Below, piece by piece: positions 11,807 to 21,250 of a stretch of 64,000 bases of DNA (position 1 is the stretch's first letter; every line of letters starts with the position of its first letter). The stretch spans positions 1 through 64,000 of the forward strand of contig JAUCBJ010008074.1 of the NCBI GenBank assembly GCA_032718475.1. Reading direction: 5' to 3'. The notes under the pieces were generated by a model. That model worked only from the letters and a program-made list of their open reading frames with translations. It was not told where the DNA came from and made no database searches. This DNA is from Nemertoderma westbladi (lineage: Eukaryota > Xenacoelomorpha > Nemertodermatida > Nemertodermatidae). A program made the position numbers and the translations under genes.

Positions 11807-12274
11807 ATGGCCTACATTCAATGGAGGCGTTTTAATTTTTTCGAGAAGGAAATTGTCAAAGACAATCCCGATTCTGATAAACCATTCGATCGGTTGAAGG
11901 ACGTGGTGGTGACCGCAGCAACGCCATGTAAAGGTATGTTGGTGTTTGGAGATGCGGAAGGCAACATATTTCTACTCAACAAATCGTTACAGGCGAGCTG
12001 CTACAAAGCCTACGAAATACGTGTCACTCACATCGTCGCTGTCAAACAGAGAGGCATAGTAGTTACCATAGGAGACGACGAGGAAGGTATCCATCCTGTT
12101 CTTAAAGTTTGGAATCTATTGAAACTCGACCGTTTTGAGTGTCCGACTTGTACCCGAATCTATAGATGTTCGAGCGGATCTTCTAAAATCTGCCCCGTAT
12201 CCACTCTCGCTGTACACGACGACTGTTCCATGATGGCTATAGCTTACTTAGACGGGTCGCTCAGTATCCATAAG
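11807..12274 (+). CDS. VPS11: VPS11, exon 1 (residues 1-156)
   Basis: First coding exon of vacuolar protein sorting 11, a core scaffold shared by the HOPS and CORVET tethering complexes that dock late and early endosomes and lysosomes. The start ATG gives MAYIQWRRF, which matches the conserved N-terminus of animal VPS11. The exon encodes the first part of the N-terminal beta-propeller, with conserved LVFGD, IRVTHI and DDEEGIHPVLKVWNL segments. It ends in AAG followed by the donor GTGGGT, phase 0. The five exons join in frame to 1278 residues. Human VPS11 is about 940, and the excess is nearly all a C-terminal tail. Confidence 0.95.
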
Positions 12275-12299
12275 GTGGGTATTTGTTTTAAGGTATAGG

Positions 12300-12459
12300 T
12301 TTAGCCTATTAAAATAGTACGAGAGATGGGTGTAGTGGACTTGTCGGAGGTAGAATATAATTTAGCATCAACCGCATACAGTTTGCATGTAACTGATTGA
12401 GGCAGATTGTCAGGGAGTTCGTTGATATACAGTAAAGAACGAACAGAACGGGTCCCAAT
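12300..12459 (-). pseudogene. LINE reverse-transcriptase remnant, 3' part
   Basis: Read on the - strand, this translates to a degenerate reverse-transcriptase block: SLLYINELPDNLP, then KLYAVDAKLYS, a decayed form of the catalytic FADDAKLY motif of CR1/Jockey-like LINEs. It continues directly from 14837-15835 once the hAT-like element is removed, the two parts sharing the 8-bp GTCCCAAT at the junction. Confidence 0.7.
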
Positions 12460-14828
12460 TTGGAGTCGAGCGGAATTCCGGTTCGACTGGAATTGACAGT
12501 TCCGGTTACCGGAAAACCGGACTTATATACATTTATGTAACAAATGAGATGAATCGCATTTTTTCACAAACATCTATTTTTTCAGAAGTATAGCTGAAAA
12601 TTACTCAACATTTATTTTTATTGACTCTGTACAATTTTCAGATTTCATATCGTCGCTGATCTGGCAGAAAGGCCTAAGTGCACATTTTTCAAAAATTGGG
12701 GTTTTGTTGAATTTACAATCTTTGGACATTGCGGAGGTGTGGTAGAAACCTCAAAGTGATATCTGTGACCAAAACCTCACAAATTGTGATGTGCCGAATG
12801 AACAAAGTGAGATCGGCTGGAAATCCTACCTGGCAGAAAGGCCAAAGTGCAGAATAGTTAGCATATTCTTACTTTGAATCTTCTACCAAACCTCATTGTA
12901 AAACCATTTTAAGTTTAAATACATGTGGCAAAAAAGCCAAAGTGATTTTTCAGCCCACCCCTATTACTTAAGCTGTAGTGCTAAACTGAAAGTTTACTGT
13001 ATGTTCTTTTCTTCTGCTCTCTCTACGATTGTTGCTAGAGGTACCGGTATTTAAATTCATAGGCCAATAATAATTATTCTTTCCTTCATAACTGTATATT
13101 GTCAATGATAAACTGCTTCAGGGATAGGTTATGTTACTGAATGTAGTTGTTGCAATACTTTAATGTTATCTATTAAACTTCTGCTAGCAATATTTTATTA
13201 TTATCATATAAGTTTTAGTTTTAGTAATTAATCATTAAGAGTTCAAACGGATCATAGATTGGTTGTGCGTTATAGGGAAACTGATTTGGCTTTATTTTGG
13301 ACCCCTTACTTTTTATTAATATTTCTAATTAATACTGAATGTTATTTATAGGCCTATAATTAATACAAATTACTATAGGAAATACGAATAAATCTATTTG
13401 TAATATCATAAACTATGAGTACAGGGGTCTTTTACCCAATGAGTTGCTAAAAATTCTAGAACCAACAAGCATGATAGACCTATATTAACAATAGCGTTAT
13501 CACAACCACCATTATCACAGACATTAATATCTCAATAACCCCTGATGTTGTGATGTCTCCAGTAAGAGTTGACAATATCTCAATGAACGAGATTGTTGAC
13601 AATGGCTATTTACCTGAAGAAGTGTACGAAGGATTTGATACTATTACGGAGGTTGTATCCAACATGAAACGTGCTGAGACTAGGTTAAATGTAACAAAAC
13701 CCAAAAGGGCTTCAAAAGGTGAATCTCTAGAAAATTATCAAATTAGAACTAAAGCAATAGCCGCAGGGCTATCTTATACTAGTAATAGGGGGAGAAAATT
13801 CATTGATACTGTAGTAAGTAACCAACACGAGTAGAATGTGGCTGTCGTTATAAATGTTTCAATAACTTTACGTTTGATGATCAAAATCGTATTTTTAATG
13901 ATTTTCGCTCTTAATACCATCGTCTGCTACCACATTGGACAAACCCAGTTTATTGCAAACTAATATTGTCAAAAGAAATGATAAATATAATGTTTCTGTT
14001 CCACTTCACGGTTAAAAAAAATCCATTTTTAATGGAACTTTAAAATTTATTATCATGATTTTCTAGGTAAATTTATTTCCATTTTTAACCGCTTGTAGCA
14101 AAAGATTAAAAGCGAAAATTCCGACTCAACCGCTAAACAGTTGGAAAGTGAAATTATTTCTGCTTCAAATTTCATGCAATCTCATGAAGATTTAAAGAAA
14201 AATGGGAAGAGTGGGTGGTGTCACTCACTGAATCATGCATGTATCATTGTATACAATATCATCTGTACAATTAACAATCATCACTTTTACTTTTTTGCCA
14301 GACATATTTAATATATTTTAGAAAATTATTGGTGCCAAAAGGTCAAAGTGACCCTTGACCCAGAAACCAGCTAAATATATTTTTTACAAAAAGGTAATGT
14401 ATTGAACGTATGGGAAATTATTTAATTAGTATACGTTCCAAAATTCAGCGTAATTCATTTGTTTTTTAAAAAAGTTAGACAGAAAAACTCGATTATCTCA
14501 GAATGTCATTTTTGCACTTTGTCTTTTCTGCCAAATCAGCGATGATGTGTACTTAGTTATTAAGGCACAGTTTTACAAATTATATAATTTTGACTGGGAG
14601 TGGCATTTGATTGAAAATGGGTTGATGACAGGATCAGATAAATATTTGTTGAGAACCTGTGGATGTAACGTACAGGGCAGGGGTACACCTCACTGACGAT
14701 CCGAGACAAGGGGGAAACTGGACGCAAAACTCGCCTTGGCGAATTAATATCCCGCCTCAATGTTAAAGGTTCCGGTAAAATTTGTCTCATTCCGGTTCCG
14801 GGAAAAATTTAATTCCGCTCGACTCCTA
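12460..14828. mobile_element. hAT-like DNA transposon, 2.37 kb, 8-bp target duplication
   Basis: The ends are inverted repeats: TTGGAGTCGAGCGGAATT on the left and the reverse complement of TAGGAGTCGAGCGGAATT on the right, followed inwards by CCGGTTCC-type subterminal repeats. GTCCCAAT is duplicated exactly at 12452-12459 and 14829-14836. The 8-bp duplication is typical of the hAT superfamily. No transposase is recognisable. Only a 93-codon ORF (from ATG 13553 to 13834) lies within, so the copy is non-autonomous. It contains a second inverted-repeat pair (about 12645-12690 and 14507-14552) that looks like another element nested in it. Confidence 0.8.
13553..13834 (+). CDS. hypothetical 93-aa ORF inside the hAT-like element
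   Basis: A short ORF (MSPVRVDNISMNE...), basic in the middle, that I do not recognise. It lies between the inner inverted repeats of the nested element in VPS11 intron 1. No splice or promoter context supports expression. It could be a transposon remnant or chance. Confidence 0.2.
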   Translation: MSPVRVDNISMNEIVDNGYLPEEVYEGFDTITEVVSNMKRAETRLNVTKPKRASKGESLENYQIRTKAIAAGLSYTSNRGRKFIDTVVSNQHE

Positions 14829-14836
14829 GTCCCAAT

Positions 14837-15835
14837 ACGTTTCCCTGTTGCCTGTGGGGTTCCAGGTGGCACGTCCGATACAACATTTAAGCTGGAAGCA
14901 GCAGCCCACTAGTATTTGCTGTTTACGATTTGAGAGAAACGCCTGTATTTAAGTGATCAACTTCCCACACAAATTCTCGTACCCAGTTCGCTTTGTGATG
15001 AGCTTCCCATGTACTATACAGAGTCGAACGCCTTGGCAAAGTCTATCTACACATCCAGATCCACACACTGCCCTACTTCATTGGTGTAAAAAAGGTTCCA
15101 CCTTGGTGTAGTGGTTGCATTGAATTCACATCTCCTGTAGGTCGTGGGTTCGATCCTCACATGGGCCAGGGCAGTTTTCGTTTCGGCACGAATGCTTTGA
15201 AGTGACCAGCCAGGGCGCATCTCTCTACCTTACATCCTTAAGTGGTAGCTAAATGAGTACTGGAGTTTCCTCTGGGGAGTAAAAAGTTCTGGGGGGACCG
15301 CACTGGAAATAAGTCGACAGACATTGTGCGTAATCCGAGGCCTATAGCAACCGAAGAAAACTTTTCTATTTTACTATACTTTTCCTTAGTGCATTCAAGT
15401 AGTTGCCTTCCAGACGAGTGTCGCTTTGGGAACTCATGTTGCGCTTTGTTAATTAAGTTGTTAACCGCCAGGTAAGAGAGAACCTCATTTTTGATACATG
15501 ATTCCATTAACTTGCATGCGATACAAGTTAAATGATTGATATTGGTCGGTAGTTATTTGGGTCAGAAGTCTTTTTTGTAGCATATGGGCATTAAGCCAGA
15601 TAGAAGGAAGTCAAATGAGATTTTAAATATATCCATTAGATGGACCGCTACTGTTGAAGCCAAGATTCTGTATAGGGCAGTAGGAAACCATCAGGAGTAG
15701 TTTTCGAGGCCAAGTCGGGTATTGCTTTTTGGATTTCAGTTCTTGTAATGGAATTACCCCGGTAAATGGGACCGGCAGACCGGCTCTGGTACTGTCCGCT
15801 TATTATATCTCCTCGGAACCAATTATCCAATTTTT
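14837..15835 (-). pseudogene. LINE reverse-transcriptase remnant, 5' part
   Basis: Reading the - strand from the right: SITRTEIQKAIPDLASKTTP (about 15648-15750), then CIACKLMESCIKNEVLSYL...NKAQHEF (about 15410-15510), then a palm motif IDFAKAFDSV at about 15020-15055, and a PQATG block at the left edge. These are CR1/Jockey-like reverse-transcriptase motifs in the correct order, broken by frameshifts and stops. The SINE at about 15095-15225 interrupts the region and the hAT-like element splits its 3' end. It is reversed relative to VPS11. Confidence 0.75.
15095..15225 (+). mobile_element. tRNA-derived SINE (CCTTGGTGTAGTGG family)
   Basis: Contains a Pol III A box (CCTTGGTGTAGTGGTTGC) and a B box (GTGGGTTCGATCCTCAC). 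Near-copies occur in both arms of the palindrome at about 45022-45095 (-) and 47490-47560 (+), so this is a dispersed family. The outer boundaries are approximate. Confidence 0.65.
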
Positions 15836-15871
15836 TCCTTTTTTATTGATGTTGATGTCGACTTATTCTAG

Positions 15872-16201
15872 GGTGACGTGACACGCGATTCCCGATTAGG
15901 AAAGGTCCACACGCTGGATCTGAACCACGCCACCATCACCGGGTTGGCCTTCAAACAGTTCGGCAAGGGGTCTGTCTTGTTTCTAACGACAACCGAATCG
16001 GTTCAGGTGGTAGATCTAACTACCTCCACTCCCAAGATGACGTCATTGGACCGTCATGGCTGCGGTTTGAAGGCCAGTTGCCAGGCCGACCTGAGTCAGG
16101 ACTTCGAGTTTGTTGTGGGTCGAGACGAGGCTGTTTATTTCTATCATCGGGAAGGGAGAGGTCCCTGTCTGGCGGTGGAAGGAGATAAAACTAGCATACA
16201 G
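15872..16201 (+). CDS. VPS11: VPS11, exon 2 (residues 157-266)
   Basis: Begins after acceptor TTCTAG with GDVTRDSR and ends in CAG before donor GTAGGT, 110 codons, phase 0 at both ends. It covers the second half of the beta-propeller, including TGLAFKQ, LDRHGCGL and the conserved VYFYHREGRGPC stretch. The last 60 bases (coding for EGRGPCLAVEG) are the evident template of the 27-bp minisatellite that starts right after the donor. Confidence 0.94.
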
Positions 16202-17394
16202 GTAGGTGGGGGTACCTGTCTGGTGTTGGAGGGAGGGAGGGAGAGGTTCCTGTCTGGTGGAGGGGGGGAGGGGTCCCTTGTCCCTGTCTGGTGGAGGGAG
16301 GGAGGGGTCCCTCTCTGGTGGAGGGAGGGAGGGGTCCCTGTCTGGTGGAGGGAGGGCGGGGTCCCTGTCTGGTGGAGGGAGGGAGGGGTCCCTGTCTGGT
16401 GGAGGGAGGGAGGGGTCCCTGTCTGGTGGAGGGAGGGAGGAGTCCCTGTCTGGTGGAGGGAGAGAGGGGTCCCTGTCTGGTGGAGGGAGGGAGTCCCTGT
16501 CTGGTGGAGGGAGGGGTCGCTGTCTGGTGGTGGAGGGAGGGGTCCCTGTCTGGTGGAGGGAGGGAGGGATCCCTGTCTGGTGGAGGGAGGGAGGGGTCCC
16601 TGACTGGTGGATGGAGGGAGGGGTCCCTGTCTGGTGGTGGGAGGGAGGAGTCCCTGTCTGGTGGAGGGAGGGAGGGGTCCCTGTCTAGTGGAGGGAGGGA
16701 GTCCCTGTCTGGTGGAGGAAGGGAGGGAGGGGTCCCTGTCTTGTGGTGGAGGGAGGGGTCCCTGTCTGGTGGAGGGAGGGAGGGGTCCCTGTCTGGTGGA
16801 GGAAGGGAGGGGTCCCTGTCTGGTGGAGGGAGGGAGGAGTCCCTGTCTGGTGGAGCGAGGGAGGGGTTCCTGTCTGTATCTGGTGGAGGGAGGGAGGGGT
16901 CCCTGTCTGGTGGAGGGAGGGGGGGTTCCTGTCTGGTGGAGGGAGGGAGGAGTCCCTGTCTGGTGGAGGGAGGGAGGGGTCCCTGTCTGGTGGTGGATGG
17001 AGGGGTCCCTGTCTGGTGGTGGAGGGAGGGGTCCCTGTCTGGTGGTGGAGGGAGGGGTCCCTGTCTGGTGGAGGGAGGGAGGGGTCCCTGTCTGGTGGTG
17101 GAGGGAAGGAGGGAGAGGTCCCTGTCTGGTGGAGGGAGGGAGGGGTCCCTGTCTGGTGGTGGAGGGAGGGAGGGAGAGGTCCCTGTCTGGTGGAGGGAGG
17201 GAGGGGTCCCTGTCTGGTGGAGGGAGGGAGGGGTCCCTGTCTGGCGGAGGGAGGGAGGGGTCCCTGTCTGGTGGAGGGAGGGAGGGGTCCCTGTCTGGTG
17301 GAGGGAGGGAGGGGTCCCTGTCTGGTGGAGGGAGGGAGGGGTCCCTGTCTGGTGGAGGGAGGGAGGAGTCCCTGTCTGGTGGAGGGAGGGAGGG
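16202..17394 (+). repeat. G-rich 27-bp minisatellite, left part
   Basis: Tandem copies of a 27-bp unit, GTCCCTGTCTGGTGGAGGGA plus GGGAGGG, with variants carrying GGTGGTGG. As the unit is a multiple of three, long ORFs are open in all frames on both strands. They are not genes. The GGGAGGGAGGGG runs on the sense strand could form G-quadruplexes in the pre-mRNA. The array resumes after BEL1. Confidence 0.95.
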
Positions 17395-17931
17395 TGTTAG
17401 CTTATTCAATCCCGCCAACACCCCATAAAGTTATTAGCCGATAAGCAATATTGGGAGCCGCGAGATTGGGTAATTAACCAACTCACGCCATCCCAATAAG
17501 AATGGGAAGGAAGCACACAATAGAGGGTCAGGGGCCAAACCCCTAACCCAGAGAACAGGTGGAGTGAACGGGAATACTCCACGGGGCGCCAACAAGGGTA
17601 TTAACCAATCAGAGGCGGGAATGGCATCGATTGAGTAGCAGTAAGGCCACCATGCAATATAACAAATAACCTATTAATCAGTGATTCAGTTATCTCAAGT
17701 GCAGCAGTGCTAGCGTAGGGTACAGCCAATTAGTTTAGTTAGGGGATCACGGGACTTTAGTTACCGTATCCCGCCTTGTACACATTCACAATATATCTAT
17801 ATCTTATAACCTCCTATTATACACCGAACTTCAGAACTCAGTCACTTTATTTCATCCTTATACACGGCGGGGACGCGTGGACTAAATTACCACAACCGGA
17901 TAAATCGGGATCCCCCTTGGATCCCTTCACA
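17395..17931 (+). repeat. BEL1 5' LTR
   Basis: 537 bp, TGTTAGCTTATTC...CTTCACA. It matches the 3' LTR except for about three substitutions (one near 17660, one near 17671, one near 17926), meaning recent insertion. A TGTT...CACA terminus is present. Confidence 0.95.
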
Positions 17932-18052
17932 GTAACTAAAACGGTGTTGCTTCCCCAGCTAAACTCAGTAACTAAATCCGAGCTGCCGCCCTAGTTAAAC
18001 TCGAAGAACTACCGGTACAACCTAGCTAGCCGAATCATCAGCCACAAACGAG

Positions 18053-20434
18053 ATGAGTGAATCGGGCGAGACACCGACGCGGACCCCGGACGAAGACCTA
18101 ACGATCCGCGAGGCCGCGACCAAGCGATACAGGCCCACGACGCCGGAGCCATCGATAACGGGCGAACCGGAAGTCCAGGACGAGGAGGGCCTGGAACCCG
18201 AAGTCGAACCAAGAGAGAAAGAGAGCGAGACGGAGGGAGAGGGAGATGAGTCGACACGGAACGGAGAACGGCGCGCCGATGTCGCCGGCCAGCTACCGGC
18301 CGAGGGCGACGGGCGGCCCACCGAAACGGCGACGGTGGGGCCGACGGTGCGACGCCGGACGCGAAGAGACGGAGGAGAGATCGGTACCGATGTCGCCGGC
18401 CAGCTACAGGCCGAGGGCGACGGACGGCCCACCGGAACGGCGACGGTGGAGCCGCCGGTACGACGTCGAACCCGGAGGGACGGAGGAGAGGTCGGCGACG
18501 AGGACGTCGGGGTTTCTGACCGACTTCGACGGGCCTACAACGCGACCCGGAAGCTGATAAACGACGCCAAGAAGGAAGGGGCGAAGATAGACGAGGTGAG
18601 ACTGAGAAAGCGACTAGGTGAGTCGGATAGACACTTAAATTACCTGATACGTTTTGGGCAAAGAGAACTAGCCGGGGAGAGAGCAAAGGGAATTGCAGGC
18701 GAACTGTTTGAACTATGGGAGTGTGGGAGTATGGGACCTAGTATAGTGCCAGTGTACATAGGGCCATACTTAATCGATGCCCGGGGAGTAAAACCAGTGG
18801 GTTGGAAGGGACCTGAAGAGGGCGAATCCGAGGTTAACACCGAGGATTCGGCCTCGTCGGTCGGAGAAAGCTCCGAAAAGGGGGAGAAAGTTAGTAGGTC
18901 GGGAAGGCGGGGGAAGTCCGTCGTAACCGATAAGTCTGCTACATCCTCCGCGAAAGAAAGAGCGGTGAGAAAAATAGGAGCCACATACCGTCTCAGCATG
19001 GCAGAGCAAGGTCAGAGAGAAATGAAGGAACGGCTAGAGGAGGGAAGAGTGCGGTTAGAGAGGGAAACGGTATTGCTTAGGGAAACCGGAGAAAGGGCCG
19101 AAAGGGCTTTGAAAAGCCTAAGGGAGTATGATGAGATAGAGGAAAGGGAGTGTAGGGAGCGTGAAGCGAGAGAGGAAAAGGAACGCGAGGAGCGTGAGGC
19201 GAGAATGGAAAAGGAACGCGAGGAGCGTGAGGCGAGAATGGAAAAGGAACGCAAGGAGCGTGAGGCGGAACGCAAGGAGCGTGAGGCGGGAATGGAAAAG
19301 GAACGCAAGGAGCGTGAGGCGGGAAAGGAAAAGGAACGCAAGGAGCGTGAGGCGAGAAAGGAAGAGGAACGTAAAGAGCGTGGGGCGAGACGAAGGGAGA
19401 GCATTAAGAGTGCCGCAGACTCGGCCATCAAGGACACCCAGGAGCGTGAGGGGATAGTGGCAAAGGGTGAAAAGGAGCGCAAAGAATTAAAGGAACGGCA
19501 GAGTGAGTATGCGAAAGATATAATTAGAGGGACGCACGAGTTGGAATACGTGCGAGTGGGACCGCCGTCTGAAACCAGGGCCGGCTCGAGTATTTTTGAG
19601 GAGCCGAGGGCCGTAGACGTATTTGTTAATACTCCACTGACAGGGACCGCGCGACAGACTCAAGACTGGTGCGACCGTACGAGCGGGGGGGGTAATAATA
19701 ATAATGGTACAGTAGACGTTGTTGATATTAATAGTACCGTATGGGATAACGCTAATCAAACCTTTATTACAGGAAATACTTTGCCTGGTGGTAGTAATTT
19801 AAATTTAAATCAGAACGATCCTAGTGTTAATGTAGAAAATAATCCTAATATTGATGTAGTTACGCAAAATAATTCAAATAATCAAAATAATAACTCGAAT
19901 TCGGACCTACAAAATAACTTAAATAACGCAATTACACAGAATAATTCGAATAATTCAAATAATAATCTTAGCCCGAATTTACAAAATAATTCAGATAACA
20001 TAGTCGCGCAGAATAATACAAATGACTTTGTTTCAAATGAGCAAATTACTTCCGTTTCCAATATGGGTGCTATTAGTGTAGACACGTCGGGCCTACGTAA
20101 CCAGGGAGCAGAGGGCCTGGTAGGCCGCGTAGTTAGTAGACAGGGAGCAGAGGGCCTGGTAGGCCACGTAGTTGGTAGACAGGGAGCAGAGGGCCTGGAA
20201 GGCCACGCAATAGCAGAGGGAGAGGCGGGGGTGAATAGACCCGACTGTGGTAGGGTTGATGTGTCGACTAGAGAGATATATAGTAGCGGGGCGAGAGGTA
20301 GCGAAGTTAGATGTAGCGAGTGGGGGGGGGCTACGAGCACCCCACAACAGAGAGTTAGCGGCGAGAGGGGGGGGGGGGGGGGCAGAGAGTGTCCCACAGC
20401 CGTCAGCGGACAATGCGAGGGCCGAACAAGGTAA
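18053..20434 (+). CDS. BEL1 ORF1, Gag-like coiled-coil protein
   Basis: Starts at ATG 18053, 122 bp after the 5' LTR. No enzyme domain is visible. In order: an acidic N-terminus; a tandemly duplicated segment of about 40 residues built around DVAGQL.AEGDGRP and VRRRTRRDGGE (about residues 80-155); a long charged coiled coil of KEREEREARME repeats (about 360-460); an Asn-rich stretch (about 550-660); and a triplicated GAEGLVG segment (about 680-725). The frame ends soon after a long G run at about 20369-20381. The downstream sequence looks like the same protein in another frame. It is probably the N-terminal part of the Gag-Pol precursor, with a structural or assembly role. Confidence 0.7.
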   Translation: MSESGETPTRTPDEDLTIREAATKRYRPTTPEPSITGEPEVQDEEGLEPEVEPREKESETEGEGDESTRNGERRADVAGQLPAEGDGRPTETATVGPTVRRRTRRDGGEIGTDVAGQLQAEGDGRPTGTATVEPPVRRRTRRDGGEVGDEDVGVSDRLRRAYNATRKLINDAKKEGAKIDEVRLRKRLGESDRHLNYLIRFGQRELAGERAKGIAGELFELWECGSMGPSIVPVYIGPYLIDARGVKPVGWKGPEEGESEVNTEDSASSVGESSEKGEKVSRSGRRGKSVVTDKSATSSAKERAVRKIGATYRLSMAEQGQREMKERLEEGRVRLERETVLLRETGERAERALKSLREYDEIEERECREREAREEKEREEREARMEKEREEREARMEKERKEREAERKEREAGMEKERKEREAGKEKERKEREARKEEERKERGARRRESIKSAADSAIKDTQEREGIVAKGEKERKELKERQSEYAKDIIRGTHELEYVRVGPPSETRAGSSIFEEPRAVDVFVNTPLTGTARQTQDWCDRTSGGGNNNNGTVDVVDINSTVWDNANQTFITGNTLPGGSNLNLNQNDPSVNVENNPNIDVVTQNNSNNQNNNSNSDLQNNLNNAITQNNSNNSNNNLSPNLQNNSDNIVAQNNTNDFVSNEQITSVSNMGAISVDTSGLRNQGAEGLVGRVVSRQGAEGLVGHVVGRQGAEGLEGHAIAEGEAGVNRPDCGRVDVSTREIYSSGARGSEVRCSEWGGATSTPQQRVSGERGGGGGRECPTAVSGQCEGRTR

Positions 20435-21250
20435 ACCGCAACAACCGGCGACGGAGAGTAATAGGGGGATTGCGAGTATCCCCGGCGACGTGCGATCAAG
20501 CAGAGAAAGACAGGTTGACGTCGCGGGAGGGCAGACGGAACGTCGAGCCCGATCAGAGGAGGAAAGAAGAACAGTGGGGTTTAACCGGGAGGTCGACGAG
20601 AGATCTCGTGAGCGGGAATATTCCACTGATAGAAGAAGAGAGGAAGAGAGTAGTAGAAGTATCGCCGCAAAAGATAGAAGAGCGAGGACGGATAGCGAGC
20701 CGTCGGTAGTCGAGATGAGAACGGAGAGTCAGTGGGGTCGGACTCCGGGAGATTGCTGTCGCCCCGGAGGGATGCGATCCGGCGAGGCGCATTACGCGCC
20801 GAGAGAGGGGTACGCGATGTATCGGTACGAAGATGAAAACAGTGGAGAGGGGGGTCGAAGAGAAACTTTCCGACGGAATATACCTACCGATCGAGAATAC
20901 GGTAGCCGCGGGGAGGATTATTCGAGAAGAATAAACTTCGATCCCGAACAACACATGCAGACTGTAGGGCACACTGTAGGTCTTACTGCACATACCGTAG
21001 GCCATACTGAGAGAGGCGATGTAGGTGATAGGATAGCGCGGACAACGGGATTAAACCCGGAAGTCGCGGAATACATACCGGCGGGTAGGCCAGAAGCTGA
21101 TAGGCCTATACCGGTACCAGCACAGCAGTATGACTACAGCATGCAGGGACATAACATATACCCAGGGGAGGGGGGAATTATTGCGGATAGGTGTATGGGC
21201 CCCAACATATTAACATCAACCCCAGTACCAGACATACCGGTGGGGGGGGA
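20370..21250 (+). CDS. BEL1 middle segment of Gag, in a shifted frame
   Basis: After the G run at 20369-20381 the open frame continues one frame over, with Arg/Glu-rich sequence (SSRERQVDVAGGQTERRARS, and so on), down to a second G run of eight at 21242-21249. There the original frame takes over again and leads into the Pol ORF. The net shift is zero. No ATG is needed for this segment if it is part of ORF1-Pol. Either the G runs carry compensating indels (mutation or assembly error), or they are slippage sites. Confidence 0.5.

Larger units (their letters stand above)
12275..15871 (+). other. VPS11 intron 1 (3.6 kb), filled with nested transposons
   Basis: The intron runs from donor GTGGGT to acceptor TTCTAG. 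Nearly all of it is explained by a reversed LINE remnant (12300-12459 and 14837-15835), a hAT-like element nested in it (12460-14828), and a tRNA-derived SINE (about 15095-15225). Confidence 0.85.

Noticed and set aside
16144-17444. Long ORFs (up to 425 codons) of GRGPCLVEG or PPPDRDPSL repeats on both strands
   Set aside because: All frames are open because the minisatellite unit is 27 bp, and they lie in VPS11 intron 2.
18009-18686. Antisense Arg/Ser/Pro-rich ORFs across BEL1 ORF1 (and similar shadows elsewhere)
   Set aside because: They overlap a real coding frame on the other strand and have composition of antisense shadows.
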